Shown: in pieces, positions 1 to 11,925 of the stretch
How positions within the stretch are numbered: position 1 is the first letter of the stretch
How the letters are laid out: each line of letters starts with the position of its first letter
Assembly: GCA_020747065.1 (NCBI GenBank)
Contig: JAGMVK010000014.1
Span: forward strand, 992,001-1,056,000
Length of the DNA: 64,000 bases
Reading direction: 5' to 3'
DNA from: Cadophora sp. MPI-SDFR-AT-0126
Lineage: Eukaryota; Ascomycota; Leotiomycetes; Helotiales; Ploettnerulaceae
Notes under the pieces: generated by a model
What the model was told of the DNA's origin: nothing
The model's input: only the letters and a program-made list of their open reading frames with translations
Databases searched by the model: none
Position numbers and translations under genes: made by a program

Positions 1-608
1 GCTTCCCGATTCTCAAACTCGAAGCTGTAAACCTGTGGCTGAGCAACGTAATTGTCATACGGAACCTGAGTTGATGAAGAGGCTGGGGTGAAATTGTGTG
101 GCGAAAACCCAGCTGATTCGGTAGCTGTGGTGACATGGGATGGGGGGTGACATGATCCGTAGTGGATGAGTCGGAGCTGGGGACTTTGGCGGGGACGACA
201 AAGAGCCCGATCGATGTTCCTCTCGAGTATCTCCACGATTCGGCCCGCTCAGAAGTTCCACAAGAGTATCGAGCTTTTGCTCCAATTGAGCGACATGACC
301 AAACACAAATATGAGTACATGACTAGCTGTGAACTGATGAGTAACTTACGTTGGACGCTTCCTCGAAGGCGTGGAAGATGGTTGACAGACTTTGTCCAAA
401 CGATGACATCTACCTGCCAGTCAGTGTCTTGAATGTGAGCGAGTCACTTTGAGTATTACCGGTGACATTTCCCCTTCTGAAGATTTGGTACGCATTTAAC
501 CTTTGCCTTGACACAGGTACCACAAGCTCTGAGTCCCATCTGCTTGATGCCCACGAACTCCGTCCTGGAGTGGGCCGCCGCGTCCATGTCCAGTGATGAC
601 ATATTCAT
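1..608 (-). CDS. Zn(II)2Cys6 transcription factor, N-terminal part (cut by window edge)
   Basis: The amino end of a fungal binuclear zinc-cluster DNA-binding protein. Seen: reading from the ATG at 608, residues near 32 give CGTCVKAKVKC, and after an intron at 459-410 the cluster is completed by CHRCHRLDKVC. This is the full C-x2-C-x6-C-x8-C-x2-C-x6-C pattern. A Lys/Arg/Pro linker follows. After a second intron (about 348-320, acceptor CTAG) comes a short coiled segment, AQLEQKLDTLVELL, typical of the dimerisation helix behind such clusters. The ATG at 608 is the first after an in-frame TGA; other in-frame ATGs at 602 and 587 are possible. The rest, including any fungal-specific regulatory domain, lies left of position 1. 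The frame changes between about 150 and 100, so another intron is likely there. The target genes cannot be read from the sequence. Confidence 0.75.
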
Positions 609-1509
609 TCCACTTCACCGAGCCAATTGATGTTTGGATTAGTTTTTCCGTCTCTGAAACTTTGGATCGGATTCCCTCTTGCGTCGAAGTCGATAGATTC
701 GACCTTTGGATTGCAGGGCAGAACAGGTTGGAGTGTTGATGATTATCTGACTGACTCGGGAGCGGCAGTCCGTTCCCGCTCTGCTGACTGATCATGCCCA
801 GAAGAACTCGAGCAGTGGTTTCTAATGCTCCTGAATTACATGCGATGATTGTTTTTGAACTAAAATCTGAAGGCGATGAAAAGGTACGATTTGTCTGAAG
901 GAATCGCCAGTTGACAGTCCAATTTGGAACCGTCGTTGAAACAGATAGTGTCACGTGGTATCCTTTTCACTCTGAGATCTCGGATGGTGTTTACAGCCTC
1001 TGACTACCAACGCCGAAGGTTCGCCAATACAATGAAATTTCTTCATTTTAGATATCTTTGCAAACCCACAGTATCTGCGCATAGCTGATTCATTCCTGCG
1101 TTTGTGAGTTACCAGTTGGTCCTCCGGTTATTGTTCAACGGCCGCCATTCTTCACCACCTATTCTGGACGGAATTGCTGTCTGGCTTGGTTTTCTGTGTC
1201 GGAGTCACCTCCAGAAAAGTGACTCCAGAGAACGCTTCAGGTTATCCCCCTGAGGACAGATAGCATTTGTCATACAAACGGCGGTGCCTCCAATGCTTCG
1301 CAAAATCGTCTTATGGCTTTACCTCGGCGTTCACCTTTGTGATACGGAGTGCGCGATGCAGATTCCAATTGAAGGAACACACCGAGATCACAAATTTTAG
1401 AGCGAAGATCAGTCAGAAATGATCAAACCTATCACTTTCATTAGCTTCCAAGACAAGTGACAGCATTATCTCCAGTCAAGAGGTTAATCCAGCAAGCATG
1501 GTTTAGACA
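609..1509. other. Intergenic region between divergent Zn2Cys6 factor and HsbA-like gene
   Basis: About 1 kb without a convincing gene. It must hold the promoters of both divergent neighbours. No repeat or RNA gene was seen. Confidence 0.5.
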
Positions 1510-1517
1510 TATAAAAG
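1510..1517 (+). promoter_or_regulatory. TATA box of the HsbA-like gene
   Basis: TATAAAAG lies about 110 nt before the ATG at 1628. A clear TATA box suits a strongly regulated gene for a secreted protein. Assigned from sequence match and position only. Confidence 0.55.
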
Positions 1518-1627
1518 GGGCGTCACTTGAACATTACTCTAGATAACTGTACACCAGTCTTCCATTTCCGTCATTCTCCACGAATTATCACTCTGCCATA
1601 CTCAGAGACTCTTCAATCCTGCTCAAC

Positions 1628-2161
1628 ATGCTTGCGATCAAGTACTTGCTGTTCTTCATCTCAGTAGCACTGGCACTCGTTTCCAAGCGCGATTTCGGGG
1701 TCATTGTCAACGATCTTGTGATCATTGACAACAAAGTCAAATCCCTTACTACCACAATTCAAAACTGGTCGTCTGCAAACGGTCTTGGTATCCTCGGCGC
1801 TGCCCCTATCCTCACAGCCTCACAAGCCCTCGAATCGACAACAAGAACAGCAACGACACATGCTACACAATCGCCTCAGCTTACCGAAGAGCAATCCAAC
1901 AGCATGGGCATTCTCATCAATACCCTCAAGACGGATACATCTGCCTTGCTCGTTGCAATGAAGAGCAAGAAGACTGATTTCGCCAATGTTGGGGCTCTTT
2001 CGATCGCGAGAAATTCGATTACATCGCTGACGACGGCGCAAGATGCATACTCCACGGCACTCATCAATATCACACCGGATATCAACAAACCGAAAGGAGA
2101 GCAGGATAAAGCAGATTTCGACGCTTTTTTTGCGGACGCTGCTAAGTATTACAGCAGCTAA
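1628..2161 (+). CDS. Secreted HsbA / cell-wall mannoprotein family protein
   Basis: A single-exon protein of 177 residues. The first 18 or so residues form a signal peptide (MLAIKYLLFFISVALALV). The rest is an Ala/Thr/Ser-rich all-helical domain with the spacing of the hydrophobic-surface-binding protein A family: an early VIVNDLVIIDNKVKSLTTTI helix and a later block around residues 90-130 containing ILINTLKTDTSALLVAMK. Family knowledge: HsbA of Aspergillus oryzae binds hydrophobic surfaces and can recruit cutinase, and the related MP1 mannoproteins sit in the cell wall. There are no cysteines in the mature part and no Ser/Thr-rich GPI tail, so it is probably freely secreted. A TATA box lies upstream. 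Confidence 0.8.
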   Translation: MLAIKYLLFFISVALALVSKRDFGVIVNDLVIIDNKVKSLTTTIQNWSSANGLGILGAAPILTASQALESTTRTATTHATQSPQLTEEQSNSMGILINTLKTDTSALLVAMKSKKTDFANVGALSIARNSITSLTTAQDAYSTALINITPDINKPKGEQDKADFDAFFADAAKYYSS

Positions 2162-2674
2162 GTCTCGAGAAGCACTCTTGATGTTGTGGGGCAGATTGAG
2201 AGTGGTGCCTGTACGGTCGATGGCTAGAATGGAAAGTGATCACATGGATAATGCGGTTCGTGACTTGTTTGTACTTGTAGAAGGACGCTGTCATTCAACT
2301 TGACTAGGGTGCTTCTCAGTAATAGCTTTACTCTGCTTTCCATTGTTTACTCGATGGTGAACAAAGAGCCCGGTTGTGCAGATCAACAGATGATGGTATA
2401 ATCGGTTGAAAATGTATGCCAACGAGTATTCTCCATTATAGATACGGATTGAATCAAGTTTTAGATGTTTTCATCTGATAATTCACCAGACATAACAGTT
2501 GTGATGTATGAATTCAGGGGGCCACTTTCGCTGGTGAGATGTCATTGGTTACTCTGTCTAGCGCGTCACAAGCAACCGTGCGGGCGCCTTGCATTGAGGC
2601 GGGATGACATCGAATCGTAGCTGAACTGGACAACTGGATGAAAGAAGACGCTGCCCACAGCAGAATCATGAACA
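2162..2674. other. Intergenic region
   Basis: About 510 nt holding the 3' end of the HsbA-like gene and the promoter of the RabGAP. Nothing else was recognised. Confidence 0.5.
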
Positions 2675-5600
2675 ATGTTCAACCTCAGCAGCCTTGTGCA
2701 AAAGGCCCAATCGTTCATTGATCCTACGCAAGCCCTGAATATTTCTGCATCCGACCGCAATCCTGCGAAATCCACTCTCTTCCGCCATCAGTTCCGACTG
2801 CCCGACTCCCAAACACCACTTCAAGAGATCACAGCTGAGCTCACAATCTCGCCGCCGATCACATATTCTCCAAATGCCACACAGGGGGAGAAGGATAGAG
2901 ACCGAGAAAGAGGTTATCACTATGCGGGAAAGCTGCATTTGAGCGAATCCTACCTCTGTTTCTCGACGCAGCCCACCAGCTTCCTTCAGACCGCCAGCAC
3001 AAGCACATCCTCAGGATTTACAGGACAGACTCATGGGGCGGGACCGGGAGGCAATGGATTTACCCTTCCTCTTTGCGCTATCAGACGTGTAGAGCGACTG
3101 CATAGCCAAAGCTTCCAAGTATGTGCCCTATCCTGGCTTACAATACAACCCAGAAACTAAGATTTCGTTCAGTTTGCTCTGGCCATCACAACCTGGAACG
3201 GGGTCAGCACCACCTCTTCTAACGAAGCGTCGAAAGCCCCCATAAGTCAGCAGAAGATTACCATTCAGCTGGCAGGGAGCCGGCAGGCTTGTGAAAGGTT
3301 TTGTGATGGGTTGAAGAAAGGCCTCAAGAATGCAGTGGCTGATGTGGGGAAGTTAAAGAGAGTCGTGGCGGAATGCTATTCTGAACACCTTCTTTCCGGG
3401 GAAAAGAAATCGAGCGATCCTCCAGATGCTGGACTTGGCATGATATTTCGATATCCAGGCGATGCGAGGAAATTGCGGGACAGAAGCAAAATGCGGCTTT
3501 GGGGAGAATACCTTCGAGAGAATGGGCGTAACGTCACGTTGATCCGGCAGCCTACATTTCATAAGCTTATTCGAGTTGGACTTCCAAACCGCCTGCGTGG
3601 TGAGATATGGGAACAGACGTCTGGGGCATTGTTTTTGCGCCTGGAGCAGCCTACGCTCTTCGTAGATACCCTGGCAAAATACGATGGGCGAGATTCCCTT
3701 GCGATAGACGAAATCGAAAAAGACTTGAATCGAAGTCTTCCGGAATACCCAGGGTTCCAAGATGAGCGGGGTATTGTGCGACTGAGGAGAGTTCTAACGG
3801 CGTACAGTTGGATCGACGAGGAGGTTGGATATTGCCAAGCCATGAATATCGTGGTAGCTGCCCTTCTCATATACATGTCTGAAACTCAGGCGTTCTTCTT
3901 ACTTCGCACCCTGTGCGATCGGTTACTCCCTGGATACTATTCGACCACGATGTACGGTACCCTGCTGGATCAACGGGTCTTCGAATCCCTAGTAGAAAAG
4001 ACCATGCCGATCTTGTGGGATCACCTGGTCAAATCGGATGTCCAACTATCCGTTGTGTCTCTTCCATGGTTCCTCTCGCTGTACATCAATTCCATGCCTC
4101 TCGTGTTTGCATTCCGGGTATTAGACGTTTTCTTCTTAGAAGGGCCAAAAGTACTTTTCCAAGTCGGGCTTGCGATTTTGCGAATCAATGGCGAAGATCT
4201 GTTGGACGCAACGGATGATGGTGCATTCATATCAGTTCTGAAGGGATACTTTTCAAAATTGGACGAATCAGCTCATCCCAAATCTGAAAATGCAAAGCTG
4301 CGGGCAGTCACACGATTCCAGGAATTGATGGTGGTCGCATTCAAGGAGTTTTCCGGAATAACACAGAACAGCATTTCGGAACAGCGTATGAAGCACAAGG
4401 ATGCTGTGCTTAACAATATCGAGAGCTTTGCGAAACGAACCTCGATTCGCAATCTAGGGCCAGATAGCAAACGGCTGAGTGTTGAAGATCTTGGGGCTTT
4501 GTACGACAGATTTTACGGGATTTTGTATGAGCGTCAGCAACGAAATCAAATGATTCAGGATGAGACCCAGAGAAGAGAAAAGGCGAGTAAAGCCAGGGCT
4601 GCTGAAGTGGTAACGGGCTTGGCCGAAACCCAGAGCATCGAAAAGGGAAGAGTGGGCTTGGGACCTAGCCCTACGCTCATGGACTACGATGGATTCCGAG
4701 AGTTTCTTGCGGGCATCTCGAAATGGGCCATCACAGATTCTCCTTCACCACCAGAGAGAGACCTTGCTTCTGAAAGAGAGAAACACTCATACTTTGGCAA
4801 TAGCATGCGCAGACGGGAGGTCTCCCTATCACCTTGGGGCGCTGGAAATCCAGAGCCAGCTGATCACGAATTTATGAGACGACTGTTTCGACGATGGGAT
4901 GTGGGTATGAACTCAGCTTTGACGCTCCAAGACGTGGTGACGGGCATTGCGCACATTAAGGGCAAAGGAGATATCATGGGGAGCATTACATATTTTTTTG
5001 AACTCTACGATGACGATGGTGATGGAAAGGTGGACCGAGAGGGGATCTTGCGCATTTCCGAAGCCTTGTTATTCCTTTCTCGTCGTGGTCTTGATGGATC
5101 ATTGACACCTTCGAGATCAATGGTTGGACTCAGTGAGTATGAAGCTGGGAATGGAAGCCTTGATGTTCCCCAAGGGACAACCAATGAACGGTTCCTTAGT
5201 AGTGTCAGTGCGTTTATCAGGCGATGCTTCGAATATGCCGATCCAGACCACCCACAGAATCAAGAAGATGAGGGCCAGAATACCAATGGAGCAGAAGACA
5301 ATGCATTTGGAATCGGCGATGACAGTGACGAGGAAGAAGATCTCTTGGACCTCGGTACTGAAAAGCCACCCAAAAAGAAGAAATTCTCAGGTCTTCCAAC
5401 CATTCCTCCTCCGACAGGAGCTCCAAGCAACGATCAACGCCGGACATCTAAAGCTCACACCGAAGCTGCAAATGCCGCCCTGGATCCCTCCAAACCTCTA
5501 CACATCACGCTCCCAACCTTCCGCATGGTCGTCTTGGCCGATGAGCTACTCGAACAATTCTTCGAATCCTCTTTCCCAGCCTCCTTCCGCATCTCAGACA

Positions 5601-6130
5601 AACTAGTTCCCACAGGTCCTACATCTTCCTCCTCCAGCCTCACAACATTCTCCAATATCGGCTTCGGCCGCTCGGCTACAGCTGGGCAAGGCGCTCTTGG
5701 CGGACTTGGAGGTACCAGTTCTGCTGGCGCCGTGCCGCCAGGGAAAGGTCTACGTGGGGTCCTCGACAACATCGTCACAGATGGTATGCGTGTCGCGGCC
5801 GAAGTTCGCAGACGCATGGACGAGGCACAAAAAGAAATGGAGAAGAATGCCGTCAATCGACCCACGGAAGACGACGATGATGAAGATGAAGGCTACGATA
5901 CTCGTACATTGGGTGCATACAACGGGGATGCAGAGCGTCGCAGTGTACGTTCTGAAGATCGAGATCTGCTCGAGGGCGCCGATGCAGAAGCTGGCAGCAT
6001 TCGAGGTATGGATGCTGTGAGCGAAGTCAAGCAATCCACTTTGAGCCCGACGACCTCAACCAGTGGTACTGATGGGAGGGCGAGGAGCATAAGTACGGCT
6101 ACACAGAAGGTGGTGGAATTTGAGCAGTGA
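2675..6130 (+). CDS. GRAM-TBC-EF-hand Rab GTPase-activating protein (Gyp2/TBC1D9 type)
   Basis: Exons 2675-3118 and 3173-6130, joined over a 54-nt phase-0 GT-AG intron, give 1133 residues. An N-terminal GRAM/PH-like lipid-binding segment lies at about residues 85-180. A TBC domain spans about 280-510 and carries both catalytic fingers: the Arg finger in IEKDLNRSLPEY and the Gln finger in GYCQAMN. An EF-hand loop, DDDGDGKVDREGI, lies near 760. The tail is acidic and Ser-rich. Family knowledge: such proteins stimulate GTP hydrolysis by Rab GTPases in vesicle traffic and recycling (yeast Gyp2/Mdr1, animal TBC1D8/9). The two key residues are intact, so it should be active. The Rab partner cannot be told from sequence. 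The start is the first ATG of a frame that continues smoothly into the GRAM segment. Confidence 0.9.
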
Positions 6131-7631
6131 TAGAGCCAGCGGTCATGTATATTGTTGTTCGGTTTCGGTCTTTGTAGGGACGAGAATCATTCTATACCTG
6201 TGGGTGGGGGAGCGGCGTGGATGGGTTACTTAGCTAGCACAAGAGTGGATCTTGGCGTTTGGGATGGCGTTCTTTGAGACTTCAAACTGGGAGAGGGAGG
6301 TGGTGATGGGAGATAGGGTTGAGAGGGAGATCATCGAGTTGTAAGAATTTCACGTGTCATATCATGGAATGCATTCGTTGTTCATTGATGCTTGCTTTGA
6401 CTCTTCGATTTATGCCTTGTTCCTTGAAAGTTCTTCACTTCCTCAGATTGAGACTCGACGTAATCCCTTCTTTCTTGCATGATGACGGTGTACCCATCAC
6501 AGAGTTAGCATTCTCCCCTCACCACCTCTAGAGAGCTACAAGAGTAGAGCCTTGACTTAATTTTGAGCTAAGCGAAAATCAACACATAGCCCCAACGACC
6601 ACTTGGCAAGCCCGAATTTTACTAACACAGATGTGTAGCTTGATCAGCTATCAAGGGATTAACCTATTATTCCGATATGAAGACTGCTAACTTGCTGACT
6701 ATTGGTCAACATTACAATTTCTGCTCTGATCATTTATCTAGGACGATAATGGATGAAAAAAACGGGAAGTTTTGGTGGGAGATCCACGGAAGGAAGCAAC
6801 ATGTGCCGAGAACATTGAGAAGGATCCAAAGTTGCATGACCATAGCAGGTGATATGGTAGACAACATGAGCTTATGATCAGTCTAGCTTTGAGGCAGACA
6901 ATAGTGGTGACTGAATATGTCTGTTGTTTATACCGAAGTTTTACGGAACAAGCTTCTCAACACGGAGAAGGTGTTTGCTGCGTCGAGTTTGGCGAAACGA
7001 AAGCTTTTCGGCGTGACATTTATCAATTCATGCAGATCAGGGATAAACCAGAAGACGGATGAAGGGGCTGGAATATACGGTGAATGACACGGTGAAGGGA
7101 GGGAGGTTCAATGGTCGTTGCTAAATCGTTTGGGCTTTCATGATGAAAAAGCACGATGTTGGGCTCACATTCTATTTGGCAACCATAAATTCAATGCGAA
7201 GAAGCACGAGAATTACGTTGTCAGCACAAGTTTGGTCAAGAGGATTAGGCACGCATGCAGACAAGCAAATTTCAAGGTCATAAAATCCATAATGCATGCA
7301 TTCATTGATCTCATTTCGTTTTGTTCAACCAACCAACCAACCATGCCAACAATGCAACAATGCCAACCAATCAGTCCGTCCGTCAATCATAACTTTTGTA
7401 TGCCATGCATGCATGAATGCGAGAAAGTAATGGAGTAATGGAGTAAGAAGCGTGAAAGAGAGAGGCGGAGCCAGATGGTGGTGTGCAAACGGCACAATTC
7501 GATCCCACCACAGCCTATTCATCAGCAGCTGGCAAGCCCGAAGTGGGAACACAAGATTCAACCAGCCTCGTAGGACGGCATACCAAGCCAAGTCGACAGA
7601 AACACCCTCATCTCATATCATCCAGTCTGAT
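6131..7631. other. Convergent intergenic region
   Basis: About 1.5 kb between the tail-to-tail RabGAP and Tudor-SN genes, so it should hold both terminators. It has a short AACC x4 microsatellite at 7327-7342. Open frames here are short and lack recognisable domains. Confidence 0.5.
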
Positions 7632-10558
7632 CTAATCCTCGCGAAGATCTCCGTATTCCCAAAGTCCTCGACGTTCCTGAATAGCCTGCTCCTCCTTCTC
7701 GCGAAGAACCTTCAAGACGTCACCGAAACCGCGTTCCCAAGGCTTAAGCTTGCGTGGAACCATAGCATGGCCCTCAGCGACAATATCAGAGTTGATACTA
7801 TCAGTGAGATTGGTGCTAGTCTTCTCGTCGTAGAGCGTGACGTATAGGGTGCCCTCTGGAGCGGTGTAGTCGACGTTGGCGACCAGTTGAGCGCCGGCCG
7901 TGGCGTCTGTGATATATGCAACAGCGTCGGCGAGGTAATCGGTGTTGGTGGGAAATTGCATCAACGAGAGGACGGCATCAACAGCTTGAGGTCGGAGCTT
8001 CTGAGGCGAGAATTGAGGTTGAGAGAGAGGGCGAAGACGAGACCACGGGATCTTTTCGCTGTTGCCGTAGTCGACGTAGACGACCTCTGCTTCCTTTGCT
8101 GCGCGGTCGTTGGAGCGTATGCGAGCACGGTACCATGCGCCATCCTCGCTGAATTTGGCTGCAACGTATTCGCCAGTCTTTGGCGGCCCTGAAAGCCCAG
8201 CATTATTGGCGGGGTTCATGTGGAAAGACTTGAATTGAGTCATCATGGTCTCGAGAGCAGAAGTTCCAGTGCCAACGACTTGTAGCTTCAACTTGCAGTT
8301 TTCGTCGATATGGGTAACCATTACATCGCGATAGTCTTTCTCACGTGGAATGATGGCATCGCCATTCGATCCGTTCGCGGGAGCAGACTCGTCCTCAGCA
8401 ACATCCAGGGATGGATCCCAGTCGACCCAGAGTCCTCTGCGTGCATCCTTTGCTCTCTGTTCTGCAGCGAGCAGTTCAGTAGCGTTGCCAGCTTGTTCGG
8501 CTGAGTAAGCGTGAACAGTGGCATAACCCTCCTCAACGAGAATCTTGGCGAAAGACTCCTTGTTAATGTACAATTCTCCAATAAATCCACCGACCTTGTC
8601 GATACTGTGCACGTCAACCTCAACATCACGCTGAGTCAATCGCTTCGTAGCAAGATCGTGTGCCTCTTGACCAAATGGCTCGGCTTTGTCATTTGGACCT
8701 CTTGCAGACTTGGGTGCGCGGATACCTCCCAAAACAAAGTTCAGCTTGATGTTCTCGCGAGGGATCAGGACTACAAATCTTGATCCGCCCTTTACGAAAT
8801 CGACAATCGCTGGAACTTTCTTTTGTCGTTGAAGTCCTGGAAGTTGCATCTTAGCCTTTTGTAGTGACTCGGATGCATCTGCATATTGCTTTGCCTTGGC
8901 AGGCTTTCCAGACCACATTCCCTTCTTTTCCTCCTTGGCCTTTTCTTGCGCAGCCAAAAGTTCATCGTAGTTTGGAGCCCGATCTGTATCATCACGACGA
9001 TGACGGATGACCGAACACCATCCTTCTGAAACCAACAATAGTCCAATATTCTTGTCATTGAAGGTAATTGAAGCGACCTCCTTGGCGTCATAGTCTTCAG
9101 TGGCTGGGCGTGTGCCATCAATACTTAGTCGTACATGCTTTCCAATAATCTTCTTTCGTAGGAATTCCTTGGCCTCGTCGCGGAATGGTGCCTCTGCAGC
9201 ATCTGTTGGTCGAGGACCACGAACACTGGAAAGACTGATACGCTTCTCAACACCAGCTCTATTACGAACGAAAATGACATCGGCGCTGAAAATTCTCGTG
9301 ACTTGAGCCTCCAAATTTCCTCCAGAGGTAGCAGCCTTTGCGACGTGATCCTTGTACACACCACGCTTGCCTTGTTGTGCCACCTTCTCAGCCTCTCGAA
9401 GTGTTGCCATATCTGCACCAAGAAGTGTGGAATGGAAATCGGTACATCTCGCAAGACCAGCCTCTAGAAGGAACTTCGCAATCGTGCCATTTCTAGGATG
9501 CTTTACCGATGCGATCAGCTGGTTTTGAGGGCTCAGACCGAGAATATCGAGCTTGACATTTCGCTGTAATAATCGGTCCTCGACGAACTTTCGGGCTTCG
9601 TTTCCATATTCTTCTGCGGGCTGTGTTTGGCCGTTTGAAGGATTGATTCGTTCAGTAATTGGGGCACGAATTCCAGCGACCAAGGTCATAACTATGGAAA
9701 GTCAGTAATGCTAATCAGGAAACGGAAGTCGGGCTCACTTTGGACATGCTTGGTAGGTGAAAGGATCACACGAACAAGCATGCGATCACCGCTCAAAACA
9801 CGCTCAACAAGACCGTCAAGTGTCTGACCCTTGTATTTTTCTAGCCAAGCTGTAGCGTCACCCATATCGTGTTGAACGTCAATGCGATTGGGGTTTGGTG
9901 ACCATAGTCCCAGATCTTCAGATCGAGCCTTGGCTTCCAAAAGTCGCAGCTGATCCAATTGTTGCAGAGCCTCCTCGGAGTCCTCCTTTCGACCAGCATC
10001 CTCTCTCAACTTGAGCCAGCCGTTCTTGACCATTTCCTCAGGTAGCTTGCGGCCATCGTTGAGGTAAATGACACCGTATTCGCGCTTCGTGTTAGGGATT
10101 GTGTACAGCACAGAGAATTGCACAACCTTTCCAACTAGCAGCTCTCGCAGAGCGTCGCGCGATTCATATGCCCATAGCTCATCTCCTTCCTTCTTCAGAT
10201 GTGGCGACGTGCAGTAGGCAAGGGAAAGGGTTCGCTCGCGATCGGGGTGTGCAATGGAGCACAGAATGACGCTGTCGCCGCTCAAAACGGACTTGACCTT
10301 GGCTTGGTTGAGAACCATGTTGTCGTATCGTGCCGGTGGTACGTTGGGTAGAAGTTTCTTTCCAAGAGGAGGGATTTTTGGCGCAGGAAAAGGTTCAATC
10401 AGAGGCTTCGGAGCTGGAAATGGTTCAATCATATCAGCAACTTTCTTCGACTTCGATGTACCCTTGGAACCCTTGGACTTTGGCTTGGATCCAGCGGAAG
10501 TCTTGCGTGAAGAGCTGCCGCCAACATTCCAACCAATTTTGATCGAAGGACCAGACAT
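7632..10558 (-). CDS. SND1: Tudor staphylococcal-nuclease protein (SND1 / Tudor-SN)
   Basis: Exons 10558-9739 and 9691-7632 (47-nt intron, phase 1) give 959 residues. After a basic, low-complexity leader of about 75 residues come four tandem SNase-like OB folds, each showing the family's GDxV or R.S.VRGPR start and an RRGLW/KRGVY/KKGMW end. A Tudor domain follows at about residues 730-800 (GEYVAAKFSEDGAWYRARI ... VVYVDYGNSEKI), inside a fifth, split SN domain. Family knowledge: Tudor-SN acts in RNA metabolism, splicing, stress granules and RNA decay, and the Tudor aromatic cage binds methyl-arginine. It is somewhat longer than the usual 880-910 because of the leader, which contains IEPFPAPK twice. 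The gene is divergent from the dioxygenase-like gene. The start is the ATG at 10558, with no in-frame extension supported. Confidence 0.92.
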
Positions 10559-11925
10559 GATTTCGTCTTGTTGGTAGTGTTACTTGTTGGTGAGCAAAAG
10601 CGAGTGTGGGCAGAGTCAACGTGTTTGATATGTGGTGGGTTGAAAGTAGCCCGATGTTGTCGAAATACTTCTGTAAAAGTGGTGTGGTAAATCTGCGAGG
10701 TCGCTGCGGAGGGATTTCATGGTACACAAAAGCTCTCGTAGGGTGAATCATCGCAAAGATTTGGCAGATATTGGTTGGCATCAAACGGCTTGGTGATCGA
10801 ATCAGGCACGCAAGGCCGCGGATGGTTCTGTTCAGTTTGCACGCGAGCAAGAACTTCGACCCAGAGGTATTGGTGAATTGCACATTTTGAAGCGAGTGTG
10901 ACTTCAAGCCTGGTAATGGTCGTTTTGTCGTCGTCCAAGCAATATTCCTGGCCATTTGTCGCATCCAGTTCTGGGTAAAGGAGGGGAGGGCGGATTGATG
11001 CAGGAGCTGTTGCTTGACGGTGAAGAAAGCTTTGTTCACTTACATGAATAGTCCAATGATTGTAGATAATTTCGATCTGTCAATGCAAGCACCCAGAATT
11101 CCGGTGTGTGGTAAAATAAGTATGCGTTTAATTGAATGAATGATGTTGTATGTGAAGCAATTCGTTCTTTGGAGCTGAAGCCAGATCAACACATGTGCAG
11201 TACATATCCACTCCCTCTCGAATATTGGAAACCGTCGTGTGCCCGGTCCCGATGTTTACCCCACCATGGCCTAACTAGAAACGGGCAGGGAAGCAGGGGT
11301 CCTCATCACGTGTGAGCGAGTGAAAGTGGCAAGAGGGGCAGACTAGGGCGGCCGGGGTTCTTGATTTCATCTGAGCTTCAACATTCATTGTTGACATTCG
11401 GAAGAGCCACGACCCCTTGTTCATGGCATCGTTCGTCAACAGAGATGTAGATTCGTGTCTACGGGCATAGTCTCTCATCAGAAACCTGCCTCCGTTCTCA
11501 ACTATAAGTCAGCAAGCATCATGGAAGTCTAAGTAGCTTCCTACTCTGATTGGCCCATCGTCGAAACCTTCCTGATCTCATCCCTCTCCTGGATTCCATC
11601 TCCTCTTTGGGAGCTATTCGAACCGCACCTCTCTTGGACCCTATACGCCCTTCTATACCAATGGTTTATTCGTTTATTCATGTCGAATGCGGAAGTCTCA
11701 TTCTATCCATTCCATACTCGAAGGCCCCTCATTTACCCCACTCTACTTGCTCAACCCCGTTCTAAGATTTCACAAGCGTCGAGTTAAATCTCACTTCATA
11801 TATCTGTATCTCTGCTTTCACCTACTTCTTATACTTTCCTCTTAATTCGTTTGCTTCAACCTTTCATACGTCAGCGAATTAACTTCCTCTTCTCAACTTC
11901 TCTTCCCAAACACAAAGCTCTCAAG
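10559..11925. promoter_or_regulatory. Bidirectional intergenic region between SND1 and the dioxygenase-like gene
   Basis: About 1.4 kb shared by two divergent genes. An ATTGG (inverted CCAAT) lies near 11549 and a CT-rich stretch at about 11760-11925 precedes the dioxygenase ATG, as is usual for fungal leaders. A long frame upstream of SND1 is treated as a finding. Confidence 0.45.

Noticed and set aside
7327..7342. AACC x4 microsatellite
   Set aside because: Short and in a convergent intergenic region; no sign of function.
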